A stretch of 41,054 nucleotides of DNA from assembly GCA_905479575.1 (NCBI GenBank), contig CAJQNB010000033.1, positions 1-41,054 on the forward strand, read 5' to 3'. Below are positions 24,169 through 34,200 of the stretch, piece after piece (position 1 is the stretch's first letter; each line of letters starts with the position of its first letter). Origin of the DNA: an uncultured Pseudophaeobacter sp. Lineage in GTDB: Bacteria > Pseudomonadota > Alphaproteobacteria > Rhodobacterales > Rhodobacteraceae. Position numbers and translations under genes: made by a program. Under the pieces are notes generated by a model that worked only from the letters and a program-made list of their open reading frames with translations, was not told the origin of the DNA and did not search any database.

Positions 24169-25193
24169 GCGTCACGCCCCTCGTAGCGAATGCGGGGATC
24201 CAGCAGGACCAGCAGCACGTCTGAAATCATCGTTCCAATCAGCGTCAGCAGGGCGACAAACATCAAGACAAAGCCGGAAAGAAACATGTCTTGGGTTTTG
24301 AGCGCGGTCAGCAGGGTGGGGCCGATGGTCTGCAATCCCAGAACAACGGAGACCAGAACCGAGCCGGAAATCATCGCCGGCAGCAGGTTGCCAATATCGG
24401 CGACAAAGGGGTTAAAGGCCACCCGCAGGGGGTATTTTGCCAGCATCCGGGCAGGCCCCATGCCCTTGGCCACGGCGGTTTCCACATAGGGTTTGCCCAG
24501 CTCGTCCAGCATGTTCGCGCGCAGCCGCTGCATCATCGCCGAGGCCCCGGAGGTGCCGATGACAAAGGTCGGCACAATCAGGTGGATGAGAATGGATTTC
24601 ACCTTTTCCCATCCCATGGGCTCGCCCTCAAAGGCGGGGTCCATCAAGCCACCAATAGGCAGGTTGAACCAGCGGTGCCCGTAATAGAACAGGATCAGGG
24701 CGAGCAGGAAATTTGGTGTGGCAAGGCCAAGGTAGCCAATAAACGCAGAGGTATAATCGACCCAGCTGCGCGCCCGCGCCGCCGCCAAAACCCCCAGCGG
24801 CAAAGCCACCACATAGACAAACACCACCGCCGCAAGGTTGACCAGAACGGTGAGCCAGAGACTGTCGCCGACGATTTCCGCCACCGGACGGTCAAATTCA
24901 AAAGACCAGCCAAAATTGCCCTGCACCAAACCAGAAAACCCATGCGGGCCGGGCAGGAAGCCAACCCAGATGAAATACTGCTGCCACAGGGGTTTATCCA
25001 ACGCGTATTCGCTGCGCAGGAATTCGGCCTTGGCAACGCCGGCAGACTGGCCGCTGGCGCGCAGCTCTGCGATCTGATTGGAGAGATAATCGCCGGGGGG
25101 CAGGTTGATGATGACAAAGACCAGGATGGAGACCACCCAGAGCGTCAGCAACATGGTGCCAAACCGGTAAAAGGCGTAGCGCAGAATCTCCAT
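24165..25193 (-). CDS. Peptide-type ABC transporter permease (DppB/YejB-like)
   Basis: Inner-membrane permease subunit, 342 residues. It opens with the classical DppB-type N-terminus YAFYRFGTMLLTLWVVSILV and LPPGDYL, and has about six membrane segments. The cytoplasmic EAA loop is GKPYVETAVAKGMGPARMLA, followed by a C-terminal core ISGSVLVSVVLGLQTIGPTL. The extended loop with YALDKPLWQQYFIWVGFLPG is typical of the oligopeptide/nickel family. Start overlaps the binding-protein stop by one base (TGATG), and its own stop overlaps the next permease. Confidence 0.88.
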   Translation of the reverse strand: MEILRYAFYRFGTMLLTLWVVSILVFVIINLPPGDYLSNQIAELRASGQSAGVAKAEFLRSEYALDKPLWQQYFIWVGFLPGPHGFSGLVQGNFGWSFEFDRPVAEIVGDSLWLTVLVNLAAVVFVYVVALPLGVLAAARARSWVDYTSAFIGYLGLATPNFLLALILFYYGHRWFNLPIGGLMDPAFEGEPMGWEKVKSILIHLIVPTFVIGTSGASAMMQRLRANMLDELGKPYVETAVAKGMGPARMLAKYPLRVAFNPFVADIGNLLPAMISGSVLVSVVLGLQTIGPTLLTALKTQDMFLSGFVLMFVALLTLIGTMISDVLLVLLDPRIRYEGRDA

Positions 25194-27127
25194 CAGCCTT
25201 CACCGTCCTGAAAATAGAATTCGTCGGGGCGATAGACGCCAAAATGGGCACCGGGTTCCCAGGCCCAGATGGCCTGTTCGGGTACATTGTGCAGCCGGTT
25301 TGACACCACCACCGGCTGCGGCGCAGCTGCGACAATGCCAATGCCATAGACCTGATCCGCGTGGATCGAAAGCATTTGGTGCCAGATTTCGGCCCGTTCA
25401 GCGTCGTCGTCCGCCAGCTCCCACTCATGCAGCAATTCCATCAGGCGCTGAGCGGGCTCCATGTCCGGTGCCTCGCCGGCGGCGCCACCAGTCTGGTAAT
25501 ACTGCCCCCATTTGGGCCAGGCCAGAAACACCTGATCGGTGGGCGCAAGAAAAGCGGGAGAGGTATGTTTTTGCGGCAAGCCATTGTCCCAGCCGTACCA
25601 GACCGAGGCCATGGTGGTGCCGGAAAACACCCGGTTGCGCAGAATGTCGCGATCCAGCGGCCGCATGATCAGCTTGACGCCAATGTCGTTCCAGTCGTCG
25701 GTGATGATCTGTAGCGCATTTTCCACTTCCTGGCGTTCGCCTGCGGTCTCGACCACCAGCTCCATGCGGCGCCCATCGGGCAGATGGCGAATGCCATAGC
25801 CGTCCTTTTCGGTAAGCCCGGCCTGATCCAGCAGTTCGTTTGCCTGTTCAGGGTCAAAAGAGGCCCAGGCCTCGCGGAATTCTGGTCTAAAGAAAGGGCT
25901 TCGTTCCAGCACTGACATTGCCCCGGGCTTGGCCAGTTTGAAATAGAGCGCCCGGTTGATGGCTGCCCGGTTGATTGCCAGCGATAGCGCTCGACGCACC
26001 CGCACATCACGCAGGGTGTTGCGCCAGACCGGGTCGGCGGTGTTCAGGTTTGGATAGATGGCGATCTGTGATGCAGCGCCGGTTCCCCAAAGGTAGGTCT
26101 TGTAGGTGTCCCCGTCGTTTTCGCCCTTACGCAGGATGGGGATGTCACGAAAGCCAAGGCCGCGGGCCTGCAAATCTGCCTGACCTGCGTTGGATTTGGC
26201 CGCGACCAGACCACCGGCCACGATCTCCATCTCGACGGTGTCAATATAGGGCAGTTGTACGCCCCGGCTGTCGACCCGGTGATAATAGGGATTGCGGACA
26301 AACTGATGGCGGATGCGTTTGCCGGCAGTGGCATTCATCCAGGGTTGCAGGGTTGGCAGCTCGTGATTGTCGAACTTGTACATGTTGTCGTATTTATTAT
26401 GCAGGGCGGCCCAGCTTTTGACCCGGGCATAGTCCACCTCTTCGGCCAGGGTGTCGGCATCGGCATAATCGGCGTGGAATTGTTTCAAGTAGGCCGAAGG
26501 GCGGTAGATGAAGGGGGGGCGCGCCTGAGCCAGGTTTTGCAGGAACTGCGGATGAGGCACCTGCCACTCAAAGATAACGGTGGTCTCATCCGGGAAACTG
26601 ACCTGGGGCAGCTTGCCCTCTGCAAAGAGAAAATCCGGTGGCCCGGCGGGGCTCAGCAGCGGATTATTGGCGATGTCTTTCCACCAATATTCAAAATCAG
26701 CCGAGGTAAAGGGATCCCCATTGGACCAGCGATGGCCCGGACGCAGCCGCAGGGTGTAGCGCTTGTTTCCTTCATTTTCATAGCCCAGCAAAATATCGGG
26801 CTGCAATTGGTAGTCTTCGCTATAACCCACCAGTCGGGCATAGCCGTAGACCACCATTTGACGGATGTCTTTGGAGCGGGTCACCATGGTGTTGAGCGTG
26901 CCGCCCTGCACACCAAACTGGCGCCCCTTAGCTGCCAGATCCACAACCAAGGGCGCATGCGGCAAGCGTTCAGAAATGGGGGGCAGATTGCCGGCGTCAA
27001 CTTCTGGTTTCCAGAAGCCGCTTTCGACAAAACTGGGCCCGGCATGCCCTGACAGTGGCAGCAGCAAGAGGCTGGCAGCAAGCACCGCAGAGGCACGGGT
27101 GAGAAGTTTTTGTGTGGCTTTAAACAT
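25193..27127 (-). CDS. Peptide-type ABC transporter substrate-binding protein (family 5)
   Basis: Periplasmic solute-binding protein, 644 residues, large for the family and similar in size to YejA/MppA types. A signal peptide covers residues 1-29 (hydrophobic AVLAASLLLLPLSG, cleavage after HA). The mature protein shows the family-5 features RLRPGHRWSNGDPFTSADFE and RDVRVRRALSLAINRAAINR. The ATG at 27127 is chosen because it yields the signal peptide; the frame is open further upstream but that stretch is arginine-rich and lies inside the ATPase gene. It overlaps the ATPase stop by 8 bases. Ligand not determinable; oligopeptides, opines or glycosides are possible. Confidence 0.86.
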   Translation of the reverse strand: MFKATQKLLTRASAVLAASLLLLPLSGHAGPSFVESGFWKPEVDAGNLPPISERLPHAPLVVDLAAKGRQFGVQGGTLNTMVTRSKDIRQMVVYGYARLVGYSEDYQLQPDILLGYENEGNKRYTLRLRPGHRWSNGDPFTSADFEYWWKDIANNPLLSPAGPPDFLFAEGKLPQVSFPDETTVIFEWQVPHPQFLQNLAQARPPFIYRPSAYLKQFHADYADADTLAEEVDYARVKSWAALHNKYDNMYKFDNHELPTLQPWMNATAGKRIRHQFVRNPYYHRVDSRGVQLPYIDTVEMEIVAGGLVAAKSNAGQADLQARGLGFRDIPILRKGENDGDTYKTYLWGTGAASQIAIYPNLNTADPVWRNTLRDVRVRRALSLAINRAAINRALYFKLAKPGAMSVLERSPFFRPEFREAWASFDPEQANELLDQAGLTEKDGYGIRHLPDGRRMELVVETAGERQEVENALQIITDDWNDIGVKLIMRPLDRDILRNRVFSGTTMASVWYGWDNGLPQKHTSPAFLAPTDQVFLAWPKWGQYYQTGGAAGEAPDMEPAQRLMELLHEWELADDDAERAEIWHQMLSIHADQVYGIGIVAAAPQPVVVSNRLHNVPEQAIWAWEPGAHFGVYRPDEFYFQDGEG

Positions 27128-28892
27128 GGCAGCGTACCTTGTGTCCGGGCTCGAGCGGCACAAGCGGCGGCGCGTCAGAGCCAGAGAATCTAAAGTGTTC
27201 GGGCCAGTCCTCGGGGCGACCTGCCCCCTGCGCCACCAATTGCAGATTGATCGGGCGGTGAATGTCCGGCTCGGGTTGGGCTGCAATCAGGGCCTTGGTG
27301 TAGGGGTGCTGAGGATTGTGAAACAGGGTTTCGGGGGTCGCTTGTTCGACCACCAAGCCACGCCGCATCACAGCGACCTCGTCTGCGATCCGCGCCACTA
27401 CCGCCAGATCGTGACTGATGAACAGATAGGAGAGTTGTTTTTGATCGCGAATTTGCTCCAGCAGGCGCAGAATTTGCTCCTGCACCGACACATCCAGCGC
27501 CGAGGTGGGCTCGTCGCAGACCAGCAGGGACGGATTTAGCATCAGAGCGCGGGCAATCGACAGGCGCTGGCGTTGCCCCCCGGAAAAGGCATGGGGATAG
27601 CGCTGCAGCATGTCTTCGCTCAACCCGACCATTTGCAGCATGTCGCCAGCCTTTTCACGCCGTTCAGCCCGGTTGCCGATGCCGTGGATTTCCAGGGGTT
27701 CTACCATGGTGTCCAGAATACGCATTCTCGGGCTCAGCGAGGAGTAGGGATCCTGAAACACCATCTGGGCCTCGCGCTGAAAGGCGGTGCGGGCGGTGCG
27801 ATCCATCTTGTGCACTGCGATGGGGTCGGCCCCGGCTGTGGAGCGAAACAGCACTTCGCCGCCGTCGTCCGGCGGTTCGGCCCCCAGGGCAATCCGCGCG
27901 GCTGTGGTTTTGCCTGAGCCGCTTTCACCGACGATGGCCAGGGTTTTTCCACGGGGCAGCTGCAGATCAATGCCGCGGCAGGCATAGATCAGGCTGGGGG
28001 CTTTCCAGCCTTTGCCGGCCCGCATGCTATAGGTTTTTGAAACCGCGTTCAGCTCCAGGATCAGGTCTTTTTGTTCTGGCATGGCCTTGGGGGCTGCGGC
28101 TGCGGGAATTTTTGGCGCGGCCTTGATCAGCGCCTGGGTATAGGCATGGGCTGGGCTGGACAGCAGCGGCTCGGCGGCGCCGGCTTCCATCACCCGCCCC
28201 TTGTGCATGACCACGACCTGTTCGGCCATATTGGCCACCACGCCCAGATCATGGGTGACCAGGATCATCGCCATACCCGTGTCGCGCTGCAGCTCTTTCA
28301 TCAACCCCAGAACCTGCGCCTGGGTTGTCACATCCAGCGCGGTTGTCGGCTCATCTGCGATCAACAGCTTGGGCTTGGCCACCATGGCCATGGCAATCAT
28401 GGCGCGCTGCCGCATACCGCCAGACAGTTCAAACGGATAAGAGCTGTAGGTGCGTTCTGGATCGGGGAATCCGACGCGTTCAAAACAGGCAAGCACCTTC
28501 TTTTTTGCTTCGGCCTCGCTTTGGCGCCCATGCAGCCACAGCACCTCGGCCACTTGATTGCCAATGCGGTGCAGCGGCGACAGGGAACGCATCGGTTCCT
28601 GAAAAATCATGGCAATCTGGTTGCCGCGCAGATCGCGCATTCCAGCCTCGGGGAGGTGCAGCAGTTCTTTGGAGCTGGCGCCATCGTTAAACTGGATGCT
28701 GCCAGTGCGGATTTGCGCTGCCTTTGGCAGAATGCGCAGAACTGCGCGACAGGTCACAGTCTTGCCGGATCCGCTTTCACCGACCAGCGCCAATGTCTCG
28801 CCGGAGGCGACGTCAAAACTGACACCGCGCACAACAGAGTCATCCTTGCCAAAGCCGATGCTAAGGTCCTTTACCGAGAGCAGAGGCGCCAT
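27120..28892 (-). CDS. Double ABC ATPase of peptide-type importer (DppD-DppF fusion)
   Basis: Cytoplasmic energy module with two nucleotide-binding domains in one 590-residue chain, as in YejF/GsiA. Domain 1: Walker A GESGSGKTV at 38-46, signature LSGGMRQRAMIAMAM, Walker B LLIADEPTTALD. Domain 2: Walker A GESGSGKTT, signature FSGGQRQRLSIARAL, Walker B LLVCDEPTSALD. Each domain ends in an oligopeptide-type tail (AHAYTQALIKAAP and QHPYTKALIAAQPEPD). All catalytic motifs are intact. First gene of the operon; the promoter should lie in the 300-base divergent gap to the methyltransferase at 29193. Confidence 0.9.
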   Translation of the reverse strand: MAPLLSVKDLSIGFGKDDSVVRGVSFDVASGETLALVGESGSGKTVTCRAVLRILPKAAQIRTGSIQFNDGASSKELLHLPEAGMRDLRGNQIAMIFQEPMRSLSPLHRIGNQVAEVLWLHGRQSEAEAKKKVLACFERVGFPDPERTYSSYPFELSGGMRQRAMIAMAMVAKPKLLIADEPTTALDVTTQAQVLGLMKELQRDTGMAMILVTHDLGVVANMAEQVVVMHKGRVMEAGAAEPLLSSPAHAYTQALIKAAPKIPAAAAPKAMPEQKDLILELNAVSKTYSMRAGKGWKAPSLIYACRGIDLQLPRGKTLAIVGESGSGKTTAARIALGAEPPDDGGEVLFRSTAGADPIAVHKMDRTARTAFQREAQMVFQDPYSSLSPRMRILDTMVEPLEIHGIGNRAERREKAGDMLQMVGLSEDMLQRYPHAFSGGQRQRLSIARALMLNPSLLVCDEPTSALDVSVQEQILRLLEQIRDQKQLSYLFISHDLAVVARIADEVAVMRRGLVVEQATPETLFHNPQHPYTKALIAAQPEPDIHRPINLQLVAQGAGRPEDWPEHFRFSGSDAPPLVPLEPGHKVRCHV

Positions 28893-29192
28893 TCAGTGCT
28901 GCCCTTGGTGATGTCGTGATCCGGTCATTATGTCCCGTCTTTCCCTGTTTTTTTGCGCTCACCTTCGCGCGGGGGTGGTGGTCTAGTCAAACCCCATTTG
29001 CCCTGGTGGGGTTTTGCAGAAACAAAATTGATGAAACGGCACCTGTGCGCCACAATTTGCTCTGGCGGCCTGAGCATAGGCAGCAAGTGCTACACATTTG
29101 TTTCAGGATCTGACAAAGCAGGGCGGGACTAAGGCGCGGTGGCGCTGTGCCCAAGCCATCCGACCTTGCAGGCATGCCAGAGGAGACCTGAT
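28893..29192. promoter_or_regulatory. Divergent promoter region with an inverted repeat
   Basis: 300 bases between two divergent genes, without a gene of its own. A plus-strand promoter candidate is TTGATG (29028-29033), 17-base spacer, CACAAT (29051-29056), aimed at the methyltransferase. AAACCCCA (28989-28996) and TGGGGTTT (29007-29014) form an 8-bp stem with a 10-base loop that may be an operator or leader structure. Assignments are weak. Confidence 0.35.
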
Positions 29193-29687
29193 ATGAGCAC
29201 CCGATTGGACCTTTTTATAGACCGCATGGTGTCGCAGCGCGCCTGTCTGGATTTTGGAATAGCCCAGACCGCTGATATGCAGGGGCCAGTGTTTGAGCTG
29301 GGGCTGGGCAATGGCCGCACCTATCACCACATGCAGCACAACATCAAAGGCCGCGATCTTTATGTGTTTGAACGTGCCGTGGCCTCGCATCCCGACAGCA
29401 CCCCACCAGAAGAGCTGACCATCCTCGGTGATGTGCGTGAAACCCTGCCAGCAGCCTTGACCCGCTTTGGCGCCACTGCCAGCCTGATCCATGCGGATCT
29501 TGGCGGTCATAACCGGGCCAAGAATGACGCTTTTGCGCAGCTGATCTCGCCGCTGGTTGAACCTCTGCTGGCTGTCGGCGGGCTGATGGTCTCGTCAGAC
29601 CGGATGTATTTTGAGGCGCTTACCGAAATGCCTCTGCCGCCCGAAGCCGTTGAGGAGCGCTGCTTTATCTATCGCCGCGACAGCTAA
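29193..29687 (+). CDS. Small class I SAM methyltransferase (Methyltransf_17-like), second copy
   Basis: Predicted SAM-dependent methyltransferase, 164 residues, paralogous to the protein at 12168-12644. The SAM loop FELGLGNGRTYHHMQ is at about 34-48, strand 2 ends in LYVFER, and SHPDSTPPEEL corresponds to CHPSCVPPEAD of the paralogue. The ATG at 29193 has AGAGGAG about 7 bases upstream. Unlike its paralogue it lies outside any glycosyltransferase operon and is followed after 100 bases by a glutathione-transferase-like gene. Substrate unknown. Confidence 0.75.
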   Translation: MSTRLDLFIDRMVSQRACLDFGIAQTADMQGPVFELGLGNGRTYHHMQHNIKGRDLYVFERAVASHPDSTPPEELTILGDVRETLPAALTRFGATASLIHADLGGHNRAKNDAFAQLISPLVEPLLAVGGLMVSSDRMYFEALTEMPLPPEAVEERCFIYRRDS

Positions 29688-29787
29688 GAGTGGGAATTGT
29701 GGCGGGACGTTGGGTTACTCTGGCCCTCGCCCGCCAGCGCCGCCTAGGTTGGGGCCTGACCAAACCGGTGACCAGGGAGGCCAACCG

Positions 29788-30417
29788 ATGATTTTTTATG
29801 ATTGTTCCACCGCACCCAATCCGCGACGGGCGCGGATGTTTTTGGCGGAAAAGGGCCTTGCGCCGGAAAGCCACGATATCTCGATTGCCAAGGGAGAGCA
29901 GCTGAAACCAGAATTTCGCGCAGTGAATCCACGGGCGACCATTCCGGTACTGGTGACGGATACGGGCTGCGTTTTGACGGAAAACCTCGGCATTGCGGCC
30001 TATCTGGAAGCCCATACGCCGGAGCCCGCCCTGATGGGGCGCACGGCGGATGAAAAGGGCCTGGTGCTGATGTGGAATTCCATTGTCGAGCAGCAAGGCG
30101 GCATGCCCATCGCCGAGGCGCTGCGCAATACCCATCCGGCCTTTAGTGATCGCGCTATTCCTGGCCCCGACAATTACGCCCAGCTGCCGGAACTGGCAGA
30201 GCGCGGCTTGGCGCGGACCCAGGCCTTTTTTACTCTGTTGGAAGAGCGTTTGCGCGAGAGCCCTTATCTGGCCGGTGAGGCGTTCACCTTGGCAGATATT
30301 TCGGCCTTTGTGTTTGTTGAGTTTGCCCGTGTGATCCAGCAGCGGATCCCGGAAGAGAACACCGCCAGCCTGGCCTGGTACAAGGCAATCAAGGCACGTC
30401 CCAGCGCGCAGCTCTGA
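29788..30417 (+). CDS. Glutathione S-transferase family protein
   Basis: Predicted glutathione transferase-like protein, 209 residues. The N-terminal thioredoxin-fold half (1-~80) has the glutathione-site pattern RATIPVLVTDTGCVLTENLG, in which the cis-proline follows I and TE replaces the usual ES before an N/G turn; CSTAPNPRRARMFLAEKGL holds the first helix, with serine or cysteine as possible catalytic residue. The all-helical C-terminal half ends YLAGEAFTLADISAFVFVEF, a GST N-capping box. GGGAGG lies 8 bases before the ATG. Detoxification or a biosynthetic thiol transfer are both possible. Confidence 0.83.
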   Translation: MIFYDCSTAPNPRRARMFLAEKGLAPESHDISIAKGEQLKPEFRAVNPRATIPVLVTDTGCVLTENLGIAAYLEAHTPEPALMGRTADEKGLVLMWNSIVEQQGGMPIAEALRNTHPAFSDRAIPGPDNYAQLPELAERGLARTQAFFTLLEERLRESPYLAGEAFTLADISAFVFVEFARVIQQRIPEENTASLAWYKAIKARPSAQL

Positions 30418-30454
30418 CGTCTTCGGGCAGGGGCGGGCATGACAGGTCTGGACA

Positions 30455-30479
30455 ACATCCTGCGCCCGCCGCAGGATGT
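30455..30479. promoter_or_regulatory. Inverted repeat upstream of tetR-type gene
   Basis: ACATCCTGCG and CGCAGGATGT form a perfect 10-bp inverted repeat with a 5-base spacer, 48 bases before the TetR-family start and 38 bases after the GST stop. There is no T-run, so an operator for the TetR protein is more likely than a terminator, although a terminator role cannot be excluded. Confidence 0.5.
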
Positions 30480-30526
30480 CGCAGCCCAATGCTGGATGGC
30501 TCCACCCCAGAAAAAGATGAGTTTTT

Positions 30527-31192
30527 ATGCCACCAAAGCCGCTTTTGCACCGTGACAATCCCAGCGCCGAACCGCTGGTTGGCAATGTCAAAGTCACCCG
30601 GGACGACTGGCTCAATGTGGCGATGGATGTGCTGATCAGCGATGGTGTCGAGCAGGTCAAGGTGCTGGCCCTGGCTGAGCGGATGAAGGTGTCACGCTCC
30701 TCCTTTTATTGGTATTTCAAGTCCCGGCAGGATCTGTTGGATGCCTTGCTGAAAACCTGGGAACAGACCAATACCGCCGCGATGTTGGCCCGTGCCGAGG
30801 CTCCGGCAGAGGCCATCACGGGCGCGGTTCTGAACGTGTTTCACTGCATAGCCAATCCGGCCTTGTTTAACACCGCGCTGGATTTTGCGGTACGGGACTG
30901 GGCGCGGCGATCCGGCAAGGTCCGCAGTCTGTTGGATCGTTCGGATGCGCGCCGGGTTGAGGCCTTGACGCAGATGTTTCTGCGCTACGGCTATGCGAGC
31001 CTAGAGGCCATGACCCGCGCCAAGGTGCTGTATTACATGCAGCTGGGCTACGACATGGCCGAACCCAACGAGAGCTACGCCCATAGGTTGGAAATGACGC
31101 CGCAGTATCTGAAGGTCTTTACCGGGCGTGAGCCCAGTGCGATTGAACTGGATGAATTTTCAGAGTTCACCCGCAAGCACTGGGATTTGTAA
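30527..31192 (+). CDS. TetR/AcrR-family transcriptional regulator
   Basis: Predicted one-component DNA-binding regulator, 221 residues. The N-terminal helix-turn-helix is at about 44-66 (VKVLALAERMKVSRSSFYWYF), the classic TetR third helix with YWYF, followed by KSRQDLLDALL. The ligand domain covers ~75-221 and has no feature that names a ligand. Perfect inverted repeat at 30455-30479 is its likely operator. It lies in the same direction as the GST gene and convergent with the indolepyruvate oxidoreductase gene. Its target could be the GST gene or itself. Confidence 0.86.
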   Translation: MPPKPLLHRDNPSAEPLVGNVKVTRDDWLNVAMDVLISDGVEQVKVLALAERMKVSRSSFYWYFKSRQDLLDALLKTWEQTNTAAMLARAEAPAEAITGAVLNVFHCIANPALFNTALDFAVRDWARRSGKVRSLLDRSDARRVEALTQMFLRYGYASLEAMTRAKVLYYMQLGYDMAEPNESYAHRLEMTPQYLKVFTGREPSAIELDEFSEFTRKHWDL

Positions 31193-31205
31193 TCCGGTTT
31201 GACCT

Positions 31206-31239
31206 ATAAGAAATGGCCCCGGTTGGGGCCATTTCTTAT
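31206..31239. terminator. Bidirectional hairpin terminator
   Basis: A perfect 15-bp stem, ATAAGAAATGGCCCC (31206-31220) and GGGGCCATTTCTTAT (31225-31239), with loop GGTT. AT-rich ends give the T-tracts in both directions. It sits between convergent genes and directly abuts the TGA (31240-31242) of the indolepyruvate oxidoreductase gene. Confidence 0.9.
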
Positions 31240-34200
31240 TCATAGCTTTTCGAGCAGGTGGGTGGCGTTGGCGCGGTGCTTATGGGCGGCCTCCAGTCGC
31301 ACCGGACCATAGCCACGGATCTCCATCGGGGCCTCTAGGATCTGCAGGCAGTCCTGGTGCTTATCGCTGCTGTAACTGGCCGCGACCCTGTCCAGGGCTG
31401 CCTCGTACCAGGCCAGCAGGCTGCGATGCAGGCGGGCTTCCTCGTGGTAGCCAAAGGGGTTGAGCCGACTGGCGCGCAGCACCCTGGCGCGGCTCAGCAC
31501 CGACAGGGCAGGGCGCAGCCAGGGGCCAAAGCTCTTTTTGAGCGGGCGACCGCGGGCGTCTTTTTTGCGGCTCAGCAGGGGCGGGGCCAGGTGGTAGTTG
31601 ACGCTGTAGTCGCCTTCGAACTCCTGGGCGATCTGATCTTTGAAGCCGTCGCCGGTCATCAGGCGCGCGACCTCAAATTCATCTTTATAAGCCATCAGTT
31701 TGAACAATGACCGCGCGGCGGCCTCGGTGAGCTCCTCCTTGGCCTGCTCGGGCAGCTGGTTGCGAAAGCTGTCCAAAGTGCTGGTAAAGCGCTGGGCATA
31801 GGCGGCATCCTGATACCCCGTCAGGAAAACCGAGCGGCGCTCGATGATCTGGTCCAGTGTTTCGGTGCTCTCTGGGGCTTCGGCATAGAATTGCGCCACC
31901 AGCTGGGGATCCGTGGCCATGGCGCGGCCAATGGTAAAGGCAAGGCGGTTTTTGTCGATGGCCACGCCGTTCAGTTCGATCGCCTGATCCAGTGCCGTGC
32001 CGCTGACTGGCACCAGCCCCTTTTGCCAGGCAAAGCCCAGCATCATTACATTGGCCAGAACCGCATCGCCCAACAGGGTCTCGGCGGCCTCGTTGGCGTT
32101 AAAGCCGCTGAGGTTTTCAGGACCCACTGCCGCTGCAATTTGTTGTTCACGCACCCCTGCCATCAGATCGGCGTCACGGCGCAGCACCAGATCCCCTGTG
32201 GGCATCTCGGCGCGGTTCAGCACAATCCGGGTGCCCGCGCGATAATGGGCCGAGGCCTTGGGGGCAGAGCTGACCACCACATCACAGCCAATCACCGCAT
32301 CTGCGGCGGCCTGATCAATGCGCACCTGGTTGAGGCTGTCTGGGCTGGCAGAAAGGCGGATATAGCTGAGCACAGTGCCGAATTTCTGCGCAAAGCCGGT
32401 AAAGTCCAGCACGCTGGAGCCTTTGCCCTCCAGGTGCGCTGCCATGGTGATCAGCGCGCCGACCGTGACAACGCCGGTGCCGCCCACCCCGGTGACCAGC
32501 AGATCAAAGGGTGTCTCCAGCGCTGGCAACTCAGGCGCGGGCAGTTTTGCGGCCAGGGCATCGCGATCCAGACCTGCAGGCAGTTTTTTGCGTCGGCTGC
32601 CGCCCTCAATGGTGACAAAGCTGGGGCAGAAACCGTTCAGGCAGGAGAAATCCTTGTTGCAGCTGGACAGGTTGATCTTACGCTTGCGACCAAAGGCTGT
32701 TTCCTTGGGTTCAACGCTCAGGCAGTTGCTCTCAATCGAGCAATCGCCGCAGCCTTCGCAGACCAGATCATTGATAAAGGCGAACTTCTTGGGGTCTTCC
32801 ATGGTGCCACGCTTGCGGCGGCGGCGTTTTTCGGTGGCGCAGGTCTGTTCGTAGATCAGGGTAGAAACCCCCTTGATCTCACGCAGCTCACGCTGGACCA
32901 GATCCATATCGGCGCGGTCATGGAAGATGGTGCCGGCAGGAAAATCGCCGCGGTTGAATTTGTCGATATCATCAGAGACCAAGGCAATGCGCTGCACCCC
33001 TTCGGCGCGGCAGGTCTGGGCGATGCCGAGGACCGAGACCGGGCCGTCGACGGGCTGGCCGCCGGTCATGGCAACCGCGTCATTATAGAGGATCTTATAG
33101 GTGATATTGGTGCCTGCTGCGACCGCCTGTCGAATGGCAAGCGAGCCAGAGTGATACCAAGTGCCCTCGCCAAGGTTCTGGAAGATATGCTTGCCACCAT
33201 TGTACTGCGAGGCTGCCGTCCAGGTGACGCCTTCGCCGCCCATCTGTGCATAGCCGGAGGTTTCGCGGTCCATCCAGCTGGCCATCACATGGCAGCCGAT
33301 GCCGGATTTGGCCTCGCTGCCGGTCGGCAGTTTGGTTGAGGTGTTATGCGGACAGCCCGAGCAGAAATAGGGGGTGCGGTTGGCCCCGGGCACATTGATC
33401 AGCTTGGGTGGCTCGGCCAGCAGTGCAGCAGCCTTTGCGGGCAGGCCCTCATTTGGGAAAAAGCTGTCCAGACGTGCGGCAACGATGGGGGCCAGCATCA
33501 AGGGGCTCAGCTCGCCGGTCCAGGGGATCAGCGGCTCGCCTGCGCTGTCGTATTTGCCAACCATCTTGTTGGGTTTGTCACCGGGCCAGTCGTAGAAATA
33601 CTCTTTGAATTGGCTCTCAATGATGCCGCGCTTTTCTTCGACCACCAGCACTTCGTCTTTGCCACGCATGAACCGCAGGGCTTCGGGGCGGGCGAGAGGC
33701 CAGACCATGCCAACCTTGTAGATGTCGATGCCGAGACGGCGACAGGCGGCTTCGTCCAGGCCAAGCAGGCGCAGGGCCTCCATCAGGTCCAGGTGCCCCT
33801 TGCCGGTGGTGACAAAGCCAAATTTGGCCGTTTCAACATCATAGATACGGCGGTCAATCGGGTTCGCCTCGGCAAAGGCGCGCACAGCCTTGATCTTGGC
33901 GCGGATGCGGGTCTCGATCTCGGGCGAGGGCAGGTCGGCGCGACGAATATGCAGCCCACCAGGGTAGTCTGGCAGCTCAGGGTAGGTAAAGCTGCGGTCC
34001 TGTTGCAGTTCAACCGAGCGGGCGCTTTCAACGGTTTCGGACACCGCCTTAAAGCCAACCCAGGTGCCAGAGTAGCGCGACAGGGCAAAGCCATACTCGC
34101 CGTAGGTGAGAAACTCGGAAACATCGGCCGGGTTCAGCACCGGCATGAACCAGGACATGAAGGCGACGTCGGATTGATGCGGCATGGAGGAGCTGACGCA

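Noticed and set aside
24291..25211. 306-codon plus-strand frame opposite the DppB-like permease
   Set aside because: Gln/His/Gly-rich antisense of membrane-helix codons; typical shadow frame.
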